Of a stretch of DNA of 64,000 bases, positions 18,726 to 27,820 are shown piece by piece. Source of the stretch: Streptomonospora nanhaiensis (GTDB taxonomy: Bacteria; Actinomycetota; Actinomycetes; Streptosporangiales; Streptosporangiaceae); assembly GCF_013410565.1 (NCBI RefSeq), contig NZ_JACCFO010000001.1:4154001-4218000 (forward strand), written 5' to 3'. A model generated the notes under the pieces. That model had not been told where the DNA came from and did no database searches. It saw only the letters and a program-made list of their open reading frames with translations. Position 1 is the stretch's first letter. Each line of letters begins with the position of its first letter. The translations under genes were made by a program, and so were the position numbers.

Positions 18726-19547
18726 ATGAGGCTGCGCCATCTGGCCTGCGCGGCCGCGCTCGCGGTCGCGCTGCCCGCGTGCGCCGTGGCCGCGGGCGAG
18801 CACACGTCGATCCTCGACGCCGAGACCCTGCGGATCGGGGTCAAGGGCGACCAGCCCGGCCTGGGCCTGCGCACCGGGGTGGACACCTACAGCGGGTTCG
18901 ACGTGGACGTCGCCTACTACATCGCCGACTACCTGGGGGTGGACCGCGCCGACGTGGAGTTCGTGCAGGTGACCTCCGAGGAGCGCGAGGACGTGCTCGT
19001 CGACGACGACGTCGACCTGGTCCTGGCCACCTACTCCATCACCCAGCTGCGCAAGACCGTCGTCAACTTCGCCGGCCCCTACTACGTCGCCCGGCAGGAC
19101 ATCCTGGTCCGCGCCGACAACACCGACGTGCAGGGCCCCGAGGACCTCGCCGGGGAGCGGCTGTGCCAGGGCGCCGGGTCCAACTCCGCCAACCGCATCA
19201 TCGAGGAGCGCGGAATCCCCGCGCAGCGCGTGGAGCGGCCCACCTACAGCGAGTGCGTCGACCTGCTGGCCGTGGGCGTGGTCGACGCGGTCTCCACCGA
19301 CGACCTCATCCTCGCCGGCTACCTCGCCGAGAAGCCGTCGGCGTTCCGCCTGGTCGGCGAACCGTTCACCAGCGAGAAGTACGGCATCGGGATCGCCAAG
19401 GAGGACATCGCCGGGTGCGAGGCCGTCAACCGCGCCGTCACCCTGATGTACCAGGACGGCACCGCCGAGCGGCTGCTGGACAAGTGGTTCGGGCAGACCG
19501 GCCTGGACCTCGTGACCACGGTCCCCCAGTTCGAGGGCTGCGGCTGA
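18726..19547 (+). CDS. GlnH-like solute-binding lipoprotein
   Basis: A 273-residue periplasmic-type amino-acid binding protein. The signal peptide ends in a lipobox LPAC with C19 as the lipidated residue. The mature part has the family 3 fold: LRIGVKGDQPGLG, TYSGFDVDVAYYIADYLG, DLVLATYSIT, VVNFAGPYYVARQDILV, and DAVSTDDLILAGY. No permease or ATPase genes follow, so it is likely a sensor subunit and not a transporter part. The ribosome site AGGAGGTGA is strong. It closes the kinase cluster and is expected to hand its ligand state to the GlnX-like protein. Confidence 0.88.
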   Translation: MRLRHLACAAALAVALPACAVAAGEHTSILDAETLRIGVKGDQPGLGLRTGVDTYSGFDVDVAYYIADYLGVDRADVEFVQVTSEEREDVLVDDDVDLVLATYSITQLRKTVVNFAGPYYVARQDILVRADNTDVQGPEDLAGERLCQGAGSNSANRIIEERGIPAQRVERPTYSECVDLLAVGVVDAVSTDDLILAGYLAEKPSAFRLVGEPFTSEKYGIGIAKEDIAGCEAVNRAVTLMYQDGTAERLLDKWFGQTGLDLVTTVPQFEGCG

Positions 19548-19641
19548 CCCCCAGGGGCGACAACCGGCGGCGAATCAGGCACAATCGGCGCGCCGGGACA
19601 GCGGGCGGCCGGGCGCGGGCCGGCGAAGGGAGAGCGAGCGG

Positions 19642-19941
19642 GTGAAGATCGACGAGTTCCTTGCGGCGCGCCTGGCCGAGGACGAGCGGGCCGCGCACGC
19701 CGCCGCACCCGCCACGGGCGGCCCCGAGCGGGTCCGCGCCGACATCGAGGCCAAGCGCCGCATCCTCAGCGGCTACACCGCCACCCACCGCGCCTGCATG
19801 GCCGCCGCGGCCCAAGGTTCGGCGGCCCCCGGCGACGACGCGGGCGCCTGGTCGGCCCTGCACGCCTGGCGCCGCGCCCTGGAGCACCTGGCCGCCGTCT
19901 ACGCCGCCCACCCCGACTACGACCCCTCCTGGCGGCCCTGA
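19642..19941 (+). CDS. DUF6221-family small protein
   Basis: A 99-residue soluble protein starting KIDEFLAARLAEDERAAHAA and containing ERVRADIEAKRRIL, the core of the DUF6221 family found in actinomycetes and their phages. It is predicted to be helical and has no known function. The GTG start follows GGGAGAGCGAGC. It lies 94 bases after the GlnH-like gene and may be co-transcribed with it, but nothing ties it to that pathway. Confidence 0.75.
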   Translation: MKIDEFLAARLAEDERAAHAAAPATGGPERVRADIEAKRRILSGYTATHRACMAAAAQGSAAPGDDAGAWSALHAWRRALEHLAAVYAAHPDYDPSWRP

Positions 19942-20664
19942 CCCGGCGGCGGGCCGCCGCACGGCCGCGCCGCGCCCGGCGCCGGCGGCCAGCACCACCC
20001 CCACGCCCACACGGCCACCCACAGGCCCGGCGCCACCAGCACCGCGCCCAGCAGCAAGGGTCCGCCCGGCCCCAGGCCGGGCGCCAGCACCGCCTGGGCG
20101 GGGCCGCCGGCGGCCATTGCCGCGCTGAACACCGCCGGCCACCACGAGGCGGGCGCGCCCAGGGCGATCGCCGCCGCGGCGGCCACCTGCACCGCGCCCA
20201 GCACGGCCAGCGGCCACACCGGCCACGGGGCCCATCCAACCGGCCCCGCCCCCGGGCCGCCGGCGGTTGCGGCGGCCACCAGCAGCACGGCCGCCTGCGC
20301 CGGCGCGCAGCGACCACAGCGCGGCCGGGCGCCACCAGGTGCCCGGTGCCCTTCGCGGGCCCGGCGCCGGCGCGGCCGGTGCCCGACCGCGCACCCGGTC
20401 GTCGGGCGGCGGGCGCGGCGCGGGCGGGGGAAGGGGCTCGGGGGTGCGCGGCGGCGGAACCCGCACGCGCCCGCCCAGCACACCCAGCGCGCCCAGGGCG
20501 GTGAGCACCGACAGCGCCGCCGCGACCGGGGCGGCCGCCGAGGCCGAGGAGGGCGGCGCGGGCGCGCGCGAGGCGGGACCGGCGCGGGGCCGCGCGGCCC
20601 CGCCCGGCGCCGGACCGGACGCGCGCAGGCGGCCCAGCAGGCGCCGCACCGTTTCGGCTGCCAT
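19917..20664 (-). pseudogene. Frameshifted membrane protein of unknown function
   Basis: An ATG at 20664 with GAGGGG upstream opens MAAETVRRLLGRLRAS, then a Pro/Arg-rich stretch, a hydrophobic helix (VAAALSVLTALGALGVL) and GTWWRPAALWSLRAG. At about 20300-20315 the coding signature jumps by one base to a frame that reads AVLLVAAATAGG, AVLGAVQVAAAAAIALG and further hydrophobic helices, ending at 19917. Joined, these give a plausible multi-helix membrane protein. Read separately, both halves are broken. Either a one-base indel inactivated the gene or the sequence has an error there. The end overlaps the DUF6221 gene by 25 bases. Confidence 0.55.
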
Positions 20665-20838
20665 GGGGACCGCCCCTCGTGCCGTCGAATCGACGTCGTG
20701 CCGCCGAGTCTGCCGCGCGCGACCCCCGCGTGTCGTCATCCCGCGGGCGACCGCGCCCGTACTCCCGTGGGCGCACCAGCCTACGCGGCCCGCCGCCGGA
20801 GCGGGCCGGGCCGCGCCGCGACCGCACCCGCCGCCGCG

Positions 20839-22191
20839 CTACATGTCCAGCGCCTCCACCGCGAGCAGGTAGCCCTCGCTGTAGGTGGGGAACTGGGCGA
20901 CACCGTCGCGCAGCCGGTCCACCCCGATGCCCTCGCGGATCGCCAGCGCCGCCGTGTGGATCCACTCCCCGGCCATCGGCGCCACCGCCCAGGCCCCCAC
21001 CAGCACGCGGCCGCCCCGGTCGGCGAGCACGCCCAGCCGGCCCGTCGGCTCGGTCTCATAGGTCCAGGGCCGGGCCAGCCCCGCGGGCAGGTCCACCTCG
21101 GCCGCCACCACGTCCAGGCCCCGGGCGCGCGCCTGCTCGGCCGTCAGCCCCACCGCCGCGATCTCCGGGTCGCTGAACACCACCCGCGGCACCCCCGTGT
21201 AGTCGGCCGTGCGGTCGCGGCCCAGGATGTTGGCGGCCGCCACGCGCGCCTGGTACTTGGCGACGTGGGTGAACATGGCCGTGCCCGTCACGTCGCCCAC
21301 CGCCCACAGCCCCGGCGCGACCCGGCACCGCTCGTCCACCGCCAGCCCCGCGCCGCCGGTGTCCACCCCCAGCTCCGCCAGGCCCAGCTCGCCCACCCGG
21401 GGCACCCGGCCCGCGGCCAGCAGCACCACGTCGCCCACCGCCTCGGAGCCGTCCGCCAGCTCCAGCACGCTGTCGCGGCCCCGGCGCAGCGCCCGCACGG
21501 GCGCCGACCCGGTGCGCACGTCCACGCCGTCGCCGCGCAGCAGCTCGGCGGCCAGCTCGCCCACCCGCGGCTCCTCGCGGTTCATCAGCGCGCCCGAGCG
21601 CTGCACCAGCGTCACCTCGCACCCCATGCGCGCCAGGAACTGGCCCATCTCCACGCCCACCGCGCTGCCGCCCACCACGACGGCCCGGCCGGGGATCTCC
21701 TGCAGGGTCGTGGCCTGGCGGTTGGTCCACAGCTCGACCTCCTCCAGGCCCTCGACCGGCGGGCGGGCCGCCGCCGACCCGGTGGCGACGACGACGTGGT
21801 CGGCGCGCAGCCGGCGCCCCTCCACCTCCACCACCCACGGGTCGCGCCCCACCACGCGGGCGGCGCCCTTGACCACCTCCGCGCCCCGGTCGGCGTAGCC
21901 GGCCACCTGCTTGGCGTCGTTGAGGTGGCGGATCATGGTGTCGCGGTAGTCGCGCATCGCCGGCCAGTCGGGCACCGGCCGGTCCAGCCCGGCCACCCCC
22001 GCCGCCTCGGCCGCCGCCTCCAGCGGGCGCAGCAGCGTCTTGGACGGGATGCAGGCCCAGTACCCGCACTCCCCGCCGATCAGCTCCCGCTCGACCACGG
22101 CCACCCGCAGGCCCGCGTCGAGCAGCTGCGAGGCGGCCACCTCGCCGCCCGGACCCATGCCGATCACGACGGCGTCGAACCGCTCTTCCAT
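20839..22191 (-). CDS. Class I flavin disulfide-reductase-like NAD(P)H oxidoreductase
   Basis: A 450-residue FAD enzyme of the dihydrolipoamide dehydrogenase/mercuric reductase group. Visible parts are the FAD motif VVIGMGPGGEVAA, the redox pair in GGECGYWACIPSK (C-x4-C kept), the NAD motif VVVGGSAVGVEMGQFLARMG, and LWAVGDVTGTAMFTHVAKYQ. The dimer-interface motif that is normally HPT-SE reads FPTYSE, so the usual catalytic base His is a Phe. It may therefore not reduce lipoamide or glutathione in the standard way. The ATG follows GAGGAGCAGCAC. No partner gene is adjacent. Confidence 0.9.
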   Translation of the reverse strand: MEERFDAVVIGMGPGGEVAASQLLDAGLRVAVVERELIGGECGYWACIPSKTLLRPLEAAAEAAGVAGLDRPVPDWPAMRDYRDTMIRHLNDAKQVAGYADRGAEVVKGAARVVGRDPWVVEVEGRRLRADHVVVATGSAAARPPVEGLEEVELWTNRQATTLQEIPGRAVVVGGSAVGVEMGQFLARMGCEVTLVQRSGALMNREEPRVGELAAELLRGDGVDVRTGSAPVRALRRGRDSVLELADGSEAVGDVVLLAAGRVPRVGELGLAELGVDTGGAGLAVDERCRVAPGLWAVGDVTGTAMFTHVAKYQARVAAANILGRDRTADYTGVPRVVFSDPEIAAVGLTAEQARARGLDVVAAEVDLPAGLARPWTYETEPTGRLGVLADRGGRVLVGAWAVAPMAGEWIHTAALAIREGIGVDRLRDGVAQFPTYSEGYLLAVEALDM

Positions 22192-22524
22192 GTGCTGCTC
22201 CTCATGCTCGCTGCGGTGCCGGGCCGCGCGGCCGGCCGGCCCGGTGGGGGCCGACTCACTTCCTACGCCACGCCGGGCCCCGCGCGCCGCCGACACGCCC
22301 GGCCCGCCGCGCCGGTGTTGGGGTGGTTCGCCCGCATTCGCCCCGATTGCCGGGCCGGTTTCGGCGCCGCCCGCGCACCGGCCGCGCCGACGCGCCGGGC
22401 ACGCGCCCCGCGGGCGGGCGCGAGCGTGCATGATGCCGGGTAGAAGTGCGCGGAAGGCCGCCCGGCGCGCGGGCCCGCCGCGGGCCGCGAGGCCGCCCAC
22501 GAACGACGCGAGGAGTAACGACCG
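22192..22524. other. Divergent promoter region of the reductase and pgi genes
   Basis: I see no gene in these 333 bases. They hold the upstream regions of two divergent genes. A less G+C-rich stretch near 22427-22450 (TGCATGATGCCGGGTAGAAG) may contain the pgi promoter. No clear operator stands out. Confidence 0.4.
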
Positions 22525-24186
22525 ATGCCCGAGACCAACCCCACCGGCCGCACACGCCTGGACCGGCTGCCCGAGTGGGCCGCGCTGGCCGAGCACCGTG
22601 CGAAGCTCGGGGAGGTGCACCTGCGCGACCTGTTCGCCGCCGACCCCGGCCGCGGCGCCCGCTACACCCTCCAGGTCGGCGACCTGCACATCGACTACGC
22701 CAAGCACCTGGTCACCGACGAGACCCTGGCGCTGCTGCGCGACCTGGCCGCCGCCACCGGGGTCGCCGAGCTGCGCGACGCCATGTTCCGGGGCGAGCGG
22801 ATCAACGTCACCGAGGACCGGGCCGTGCTGCACACCGCCCTGCGCGCGCCCCGCGACGCCGTGGTCGAGGTCGACGGCCGCGACGTGGTGCCCGGCGTGC
22901 ACGAGGTGCTCGACCGCATGGCCGCCTTCGCCGACCGCGTGCGCTCGGGGGAGTGGCGCGGCCACACCGGTCAGCCCATCGGCGCCGTCGTCAACATCGG
23001 CATCGGCGGCTCCGACCTCGGCCCGGCCATGGCCTATGAGGCGCTGAAGCCGTTCACCCACCGCGGGCTCGACGTCCGGTTCGTCTCCAACGTCGACGGC
23101 GCCGACATGCATGAGGCGCTGCGCGACCTCGACCCGGCCCGCACGCTGTTCATCGTCGCCTCCAAGACCTTCACCACCGTCGAGACCATCACCAACGCCA
23201 CCTCGGCGCGGGCGTGGCTGCTGTCGGGCCTGGGCGGCGACGTGGCGGCCGTGGCCCGCCACTTCGTCGCGGTCTCCACCAACGCCGGCAAGGTCGCCGA
23301 GTTCGGCATCGACACCGCCAACATGTTCGAGTTCTGGGACTGGGTGGGCGGCCGCTACTCCTACGACTCCGCGATCGGGCTGTCGCTGATGATCGCCATC
23401 GGCCCTGACCGCTTCCGCGAGATGCTGGCCGGGTTTGCCACCGTCGACGACCACTTCCGCACCGCGCCGCCCGAGGCCAACGCCCCGCTGCTGATGGGCC
23501 TGCTCGGCATCTGGTACGGGTCGTTCCACGACGCCCAGTCCCACGCGGTGCTGCCCTACAGCGACTACCTCGCCCGCTTCCCCGACTACCTCCAGCAGCT
23601 GGACATGGAGTCCAACGGAAAGTCGGTGGACCGCGCGGGCCGCCCGGTCTCGTGGCAGACCGGCCCCGTGGTGTGGGGCACCCCCGGCACCAACGGCCAG
23701 CACGCCTACTACCAGCTGCTGCACCAGGGCACCAAGCTGGTGCCGGCCGACCTGATCGGGTTCGCCCGCCCCGCCGCCGAGCTGAGCCCCGAGCTGAGCG
23801 CCCAGCACGACCTGCTCATGGCCAACATGTTCGCCCAGGGCCAGGCGCTGGCGTTCGGCAAGACCGCCGAGGAGGTCGCCGCCGAGGGCGTGCCCGCCGA
23901 GCAGGTGCCGCACCGCACCTTCACCGGCGACCGGCCCACCACCACGATCCTCGCCCCCGAGCTGACGCCCTCGGTGCTGGGCCAGCTCGTGGCGCTCTAC
24001 GAGCACAAGGTGTTCGTGCAGGGCGCGGTGTGGGACATCGACTCTTTCGACCAGTGGGGCGTGGAGCTGGGCAAGGTGCTGGCCAAGCGGATCGAGCCGG
24101 CCCTCACCGAGGGCGCCGAGGTCCCCGGCCTGGACTCCTCCACCGCCGAGCTGGTGCGCCGCTACCGCGCCCTGCGCGCCGGGTAG
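22525..24186 (+). CDS. pgi: Glucose-6-phosphate isomerase
   Basis: Interconverts glucose-6-phosphate and fructose-6-phosphate. The 553-residue length and motifs match the long bacterial enzyme: [18 protein letters not shown] (phosphate loop), [23 protein letters not shown] (catalytic Glu near 361), [19 protein letters not shown] (His near 392) and [12 protein letters not shown] (Lys near 516). The ATG is preceded by GAGGAGTAACGACC. A strong hairpin follows, so it appears to be transcribed alone. Confidence 0.97.
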   Translation: MPETNPTGRTRLDRLPEWAALAEHRAKLGEVHLRDLFAADPGRGARYTLQVGDLHIDYAKHLVTDETLALLRDLAAATGVAELRDAMFRGERINVTEDRAVLHTALRAPRDAVVEVDGRDVVPGVHEVLDRMAAFADRVRSGEWRGHTGQPIGAVVNIGIGGSDLGPAMAYEALKPFTHRGLDVRFVSNVDGADMHEALRDLDPARTLFIVASKTFTTVETITNATSARAWLLSGLGGDVAAVARHFVAVSTNAGKVAEFGIDTANMFEFWDWVGGRYSYDSAIGLSLMIAIGPDRFREMLAGFATVDDHFRTAPPEANAPLLMGLLGIWYGSFHDAQSHAVLPYSDYLARFPDYLQQLDMESNGKSVDRAGRPVSWQTGPVVWGTPGTNGQHAYYQLLHQGTKLVPADLIGFARPAAELSPELSAQHDLLMANMFAQGQALAFGKTAEEVAAEGVPAEQVPHRTFTGDRPTTTILAPELTPSVLGQLVALYEHKVFVQGAVWDIDSFDQWGVELGKVLAKRIEPALTEGAEVPGLDSSTAELVRRYRALRAG

Positions 24187-24195
24187 GGCCCCGCA

Positions 24196-24228
24196 CCCGG
24201 CCCGCCCGCGCCCGCCGGGCGGGCCGGG
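24196..24228 (+). terminator. Terminator of pgi
   Basis: Perfect 13-base arms (24196-24208, 24216-24228) starting ten bases after the stop codon. Confidence 0.7.
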
Positions 24229-24292
24229 GTTGCACGGCGCCTTCGGCGGGGCAGTGGAAGGGGGCGGGAACCGAGCCGACACGGGAGGCCCC

Positions 24293-24892
24293 ATGGGCGA
24301 GCTGCTGCTGATCCGCCACGGCCGCACGGAGTGGAGCGCCGCGCACCGGCACACCGGGCGCACCGACGTGCCGCTGACCCCCGAGGGCGAGGAGCAGGCG
24401 CGCTCGCTGCGCGCCCTGCTGGCGGGGCGGACCTTCGCCCGCGTGCTGACCAGCCCGCTGCGGCGGGCCGCCCGCACCGCCGAACTGGCCGGGCTCGCCG
24501 GGGCCGAGCCCGAGGCCGACCTCATGGAGTGGGACTACGGCGGCTACGAGGGGATCACCACCGCCGACATCCGCACCCGGCGGCCCGGCTGGTACCTGTG
24601 GCGCGACGGCGTGGTGCCCGGCGACCCCGACCACCCCGGCGAGACGGTGGAGGCGGTCGGCGCGCGCGCCGACCGGGTGCTGGCGCGCGTCGCGCCGCTG
24701 CTCGACGACCCCGGCGCCGCCGACGTCGCCCTGGTGGGCCACGGCCACCAGTTGCGGGTGCTCACCGCGCGGCGGCTGGGCCTGCCCCCCGACCACGGGC
24801 GGCTGTTCCGCCTCGACACCGCGGCGGTGGGCCGCCTGGGCCTCGAGCACGACCGCCCGGTGCTGACCGCCTGGAACCTGGCGCCGGACTAG
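24293..24892 (+). CDS. Histidine phosphatase-family protein (phosphoglycerate-mutase-like)
   Basis: A 199-residue protein with the RHG signature LLLIRHGRTEWS at the N-terminus, an Arg in TSPLRRAARTAELAG, the acidic residue in LMEWDYGGYEG and the second His in LVGHGHQLRVLTARRLG. These are all the residues of a phosphohistidine phosphatase. It belongs to the acid-phosphatase branch and not to the glycolytic mutases, and its substrate is unknown. The ATG at 24293 follows GGGAGG. A longer upstream frame is not supported. Confidence 0.88.
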   Translation: MGELLLIRHGRTEWSAAHRHTGRTDVPLTPEGEEQARSLRALLAGRTFARVLTSPLRRAARTAELAGLAGAEPEADLMEWDYGGYEGITTADIRTRRPGWYLWRDGVVPGDPDHPGETVEAVGARADRVLARVAPLLDDPGAADVALVGHGHQLRVLTARRLGLPPDHGRLFRLDTAAVGRLGLEHDRPVLTAWNLAPD

Positions 24893-25104
24893 CCGCGCCC
24901 CTCGGCGCGGGCCTGTTCCAGCAGTTCGGGGTAGGCGTCCTCGGCGTCGGCCAGCAGCGCCACCGACCAGGGCACCGGGCACGGCCCCGCGTGGTCGGGG
25001 TCGGGGCACAGCAGCCGGGTGATTCGCCGCTTCAGCTCCTCGGCCTGCTCCTCGGTGGCGTAGACCCCCAGGCGGATCTCGCGCACGCCGTGCTCTGCCT
25101 CCAC
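24889..25104 (-). CDS. Small conserved-looking protein, function unknown
   Basis: A 71-residue protein starting at GTG 25104 after AAAGGGGAG. It reads VEAEHGVREIRLGVYATEEQ and continues with a helix, a CPDPDHAGPCPVPW loop with two cysteines, and an acidic helical tail. It looks like a small alpha/beta protein. It converges with the histidine phosphatase gene and overlaps it by four bases. I do not recognise the family. Confidence 0.65.
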   Translation of the reverse strand: MEAEHGVREIRLGVYATEEQAEELKRRITRLLCPDPDHAGPCPVPWSVALLADAEDAYPELLEQARAEGRG

Positions 25105-25231
25105 GTGCTCCCCTTTCGTCGGTCCGCCCCACCGTAGTGCCGCTCCCGGGCGGCGGGGGACCGGCCGGGCCACCAGGTCGCGGCGCGGCGCGTGCGGGCG
25201 CGCCCCGGATCCAAAGGAGCCGGTGGGCGGC

Positions 25232-25519
25232 TCAGCGGCCCGCGCGCGCCCCGCGGCCGCCGGTCATGAAGGCGCGCCGCGAGGTGGCGGACGCGGCCGG
25301 CGGAGCGGTGCGGGAGCGCCCGCCGCGGGCCTGGGGGCTCTCGCTCTCCTCCCCGCCGCCGCCCGGGTTCACCGGGGTCCTGCCGGACCTGCACCCGGAG
25401 CCGCTGCCGGCCCGGCCCGCCCGGCCCGCCGCCAGGTTGAGGGGGTCGAGCGCGCCGGCGGTGGCGGCCGCCGCCGCGACGGCGCGCAGCAGGCTGCGCC
25501 GCCCGTTGTTCTCCGCCAT
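25232..25519 (-). CDS. Small exported protein candidate, low complexity
   Basis: The ATG at 25519 has a strong AAAGGAG six to eight bases upstream. The 95 residues start MAENNGRRSLLRAVAAAAAT, a basic-plus-hydrophobic segment like a short signal peptide (the twin Arg recalls a Tat signal). A Gly/Ser/Pro/Arg-rich tail with one Cys follows. It is divergent from the quinone-detoxification operon. The function is unknown and the C-terminal half has little coding character. Confidence 0.5.
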   Translation of the reverse strand: MAENNGRRSLLRAVAAAAATAGALDPLNLAAGRAGRAGSGSGCRSGRTPVNPGGGGEESESPQARGGRSRTAPPAASATSRRAFMTGGRGARAGR

Positions 25520-25633
25520 GGATGTCTCCTTTGACCCAAGGGGTTCGCGTACGCCCGCGCGAGACGGGATGCTAGCGGGAGGCCGCCGCCCCCGCGCCCC
25601 CGGGGCACCGCCCCTGGCGCCGCCGCGGAATAT

Positions 25634-25649
25634 AGTTTAATTTTCAACT
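25634..25649. promoter_or_regulatory. MarR-type operator upstream of the dioxygenase operon
   Basis: The palindrome AGTTTAATTTTCAACT matches its own reverse complement at 12 of 16 positions and lies in a strikingly AT-rich patch 55 bases before the dioxygenase start. Its form is typical of MarR-family sites. The operon's last gene encodes a MarR regulator, which is the likely ligand-responsive repressor here. Confidence 0.6.
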
Positions 25650-25703
25650 GTTGGTGGGCGATGACAGCGGCACCAAGCGGTACCACAGACGAGAGGCCCG
25701 ACC

Positions 25704-26681
25704 ATGGATGTGCGCCCCGCGGGGATCCACCACGTCACCGCGATCGCGAGCGACCCCCAGGCCAACGCCGACTTCTACCTCAACGCGCTGGGCATGCGCC
25801 TGGTCAAGCGGACCGTCAACTTCGACGCGCCCGACACCTACCACCTCTACTACGGCGACCGCGCCGGCAACCCCGGCACCGTCATGACGTTCTTCCCCTG
25901 GCCCGACGCCCCCCGCGGCCGCCTCGGCGCCGGCCAGGCCACCACCACGTCCTTCTCCGTGCCCGAGGGCTCCCTGGGCTGGTGGCAGCGCCACCTCGCC
26001 GCGCTCGGCGTGGAGGCCACCCGGCCCGCCGAGCGCCTGGAGGAGGACGTGCTGACCCTGCGCGACCCCGACGGCCTCGTCATCGAACTCGTCGCCAGCG
26101 CCGACTACCACGACACCGACCCCTGGGACGGCGGCGCGGTCCCGCTGCAGCACGCCATCCGCGGCATCCGCGCGGTCACCCTCACCGAGCACGACCTGGA
26201 GGGCACCGCCGACATGCTCAGCGGCACCCTCGGCTTCGAACTCGCCGCCGAGACCGGCAACCGCTACCGCTTCCACACCACCCGGTCCGCCGAAGGCGTC
26301 GGCACCGTCGTCGACGTCCTCGCCGACCCGCGCGCCAAGCGCGGGCTGGTCGCCGCCGGAACCGTCCACCACGTCGCCTACCGCGCCCCCGACCAGCCCA
26401 CCCAGATCGGCTGGCAGCGCAGCCTCGCCGAGGAGGGCGTCGGCGTCACCGAGATCCGCGACCGCTCCTACTTCACCTCCATCTACTTCCGCGAGCCCGG
26501 CGGCGTCCTGCTGGAGATCGCCACCGACGGCCCCGGGTTCGACTACGACGAGCCGCTGCTGCAGCTGGGCCGCGCCCTGAAGCTGCCGCCGTGGCTGGAG
26601 CCCAACCGCGCCCAGATCGAGCGCCACCTGCCCGAGCTGCGCGTCGGCCCCGCCGACCCCGCACCCGCCGCCCAGGAGTGA
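25704..26681 (+). CDS. Ring-cleaving VOC-family dioxygenase (MhqO/MhqA-like)
   Basis: A 325-residue protein of two vicinal-oxygen-chelate modules. Metal ligands are visible as H9/H10 in GIHHVTAIA, a second His pair in GTVHHVAYRAP (about 220) and Glu in GGVLLEIATDGPGF (about 272). The sequence resembles hydroquinone-specific Fe(II) dioxygenases such as LinE, PcpA and Bacillus MhqA/MhqO. It is followed after three bases by a carboxylesterase and then a MarR regulator, the same trio that defends Bacillus against quinones. A role in detoxifying (hydro)quinones is therefore likely. Confidence 0.88.
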   Translation: MDVRPAGIHHVTAIASDPQANADFYLNALGMRLVKRTVNFDAPDTYHLYYGDRAGNPGTVMTFFPWPDAPRGRLGAGQATTTSFSVPEGSLGWWQRHLAALGVEATRPAERLEEDVLTLRDPDGLVIELVASADYHDTDPWDGGAVPLQHAIRGIRAVTLTEHDLEGTADMLSGTLGFELAAETGNRYRFHTTRSAEGVGTVVDVLADPRAKRGLVAAGTVHHVAYRAPDQPTQIGWQRSLAEEGVGVTEIRDRSYFTSIYFREPGGVLLEIATDGPGFDYDEPLLQLGRALKLPPWLEPNRAQIERHLPELRVGPADPAPAAQE

Positions 26682-26684
26682 GCC

Positions 26685-27344
26685 GTGAGCACCCCGTTCC
26701 ACCACGTGTTCCTGCCCGCCACCCAGCCGGGGCGCCCCGCGCTGCTCCTGCTGCACGGCACCGGCGCCGACGAGCACGACCTGATCGACCTGGGCCGGGC
26801 GCTGGCCCCGGGCGCGGCGCTGCTGTCGCCCCGGGGCCGGGTCAGCGAGAACGGCGCGAACCGGTGGTTCCGCCGGCTGCGTGAAGGCGTCTTCGACGTC
26901 GACGACGTCATCGCCCGCACCCACGAGCTGGCCGACTTCGTCACCGACGCCGCCGCCGAGCGCGGCATCGCCCACCAGGACCTGGTCGCGGTCGGGTTCT
27001 CCAACGGCGCCAACATCGCCGCCGCCACGCTGCTGCTGCGCCCGGGCCTGCTGGCCGGCGCGGTGCTGCTGGCCGCCGCCGCGCCGCTGCAGGGCCGCGA
27101 ACCCGACCAGGTCGACCTGACCGGCACCCGCGTGTTCCTCGGCGCCGGCCGGGCCGACACCGTCACGCCCATCGACCAGGCGCGGCTGCTCGCCGACCAG
27201 CTCGGCGCGCGCGGCGCCGACGTGCGGATGGCCGAGCACCCCGGCGGGCACGCCCTGCCCGCCCCGGTGCTGGCCGCCGCCCGCGACTGGCTGGACACCT
27301 CCGGCCTGGGCGGGCAAAACCCCGAGCGGGGGAGGGCCGGATGA
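26685..27344 (+). CDS. Alpha/beta-hydrolase carboxylesterase (MhqD-like)
   Basis: A 219-residue hydrolase. It has the oxyanion segment LLLHGTGADEHDL, nucleophile motif GFSNGA (Ser near 105), Asp in GRADTVTP (about 157) and His in GGHAL (about 189). It is the size of the phospholipase/carboxylesterase family, to which MhqD belongs. The GTG start lies within AGGAGTGAGCC just after the dioxygenase stop, and its own stop overlaps the MarR start (ATGA). It probably hydrolyses an ester or lactone formed during quinone degradation, but the exact substrate is not known. Confidence 0.88.
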   Translation: MSTPFHHVFLPATQPGRPALLLLHGTGADEHDLIDLGRALAPGAALLSPRGRVSENGANRWFRRLREGVFDVDDVIARTHELADFVTDAAAERGIAHQDLVAVGFSNGANIAAATLLLRPGLLAGAVLLAAAAPLQGREPDQVDLTGTRVFLGAGRADTVTPIDQARLLADQLGARGADVRMAEHPGGHALPAPVLAAARDWLDTSGLGGQNPERGRAG

Positions 27345-27820
27345 GTACGATGGCGGCCATGGACGCCATCAGGTGGCTCAACGCGCAGGAGCAGAGGACG
27401 TGGCGCAGCCTCCTGCGCGCCTACTCCCGGATCGAGCGCCTGCTCGACCACGACCTGCAGTCCCGCAACGGGCTCAGCCTGGTCGAGTACGGCATCCTCG
27501 TCACCCTGTCCGAGTCGCCGGAGTCGCGGATGCGCATGCGGCTGCTGGCCGACAGCGTCATCGTGTCCAAGAGCCGGCTCTCCCACCAGATCGCCCGACT
27601 GGAGCGCGCCGGCTTCGTGCGCCGCGAGACCTGCGAGGAGGACCGCCGCGGCGCGTGGGCGGTCCTCACCGACGAGGGCCTGGCGCTGCTGCGCGCGGCC
27701 GCGCCCGGCCACGCCACGCTCGTGCGCGACCGGGTCTTCGACCGGCTCACCCCCGAGCAGACCGAGCAGCTGGGCGCCATCATGCGCGCCCTGGAGTCCG
27801 ACGGCGGCGCCGCGCCCTGA
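27341..27820 (+). CDS. MarR-family regulator (MhqR-like)
   Basis: A 159-residue winged-helix regulator: LSLVEYGILVTLSESPESRM, then MRLLADSVIVSKSRLSHQIARLERAGFVRR and the wing CEEDRRGAWAVLTDEG. Arg-rich wing and family length are complete. The start could be ATG 27341 or the ATG at 27359 (MDAIRWLNAQEQ). It is the third gene of the operon and is the obvious candidate to bind the palindrome at 25634-25649. A Cys in the wing (RRETCEED) could sense quinones by thiol modification, which is inference. Confidence 0.88.
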   Translation: MSTMAAMDAIRWLNAQEQRTWRSLLRAYSRIERLLDHDLQSRNGLSLVEYGILVTLSESPESRMRMRLLADSVIVSKSRLSHQIARLERAGFVRRETCEEDRRGAWAVLTDEGLALLRAAAPGHATLVRDRVFDRLTPEQTEQLGAIMRALESDGGAAP

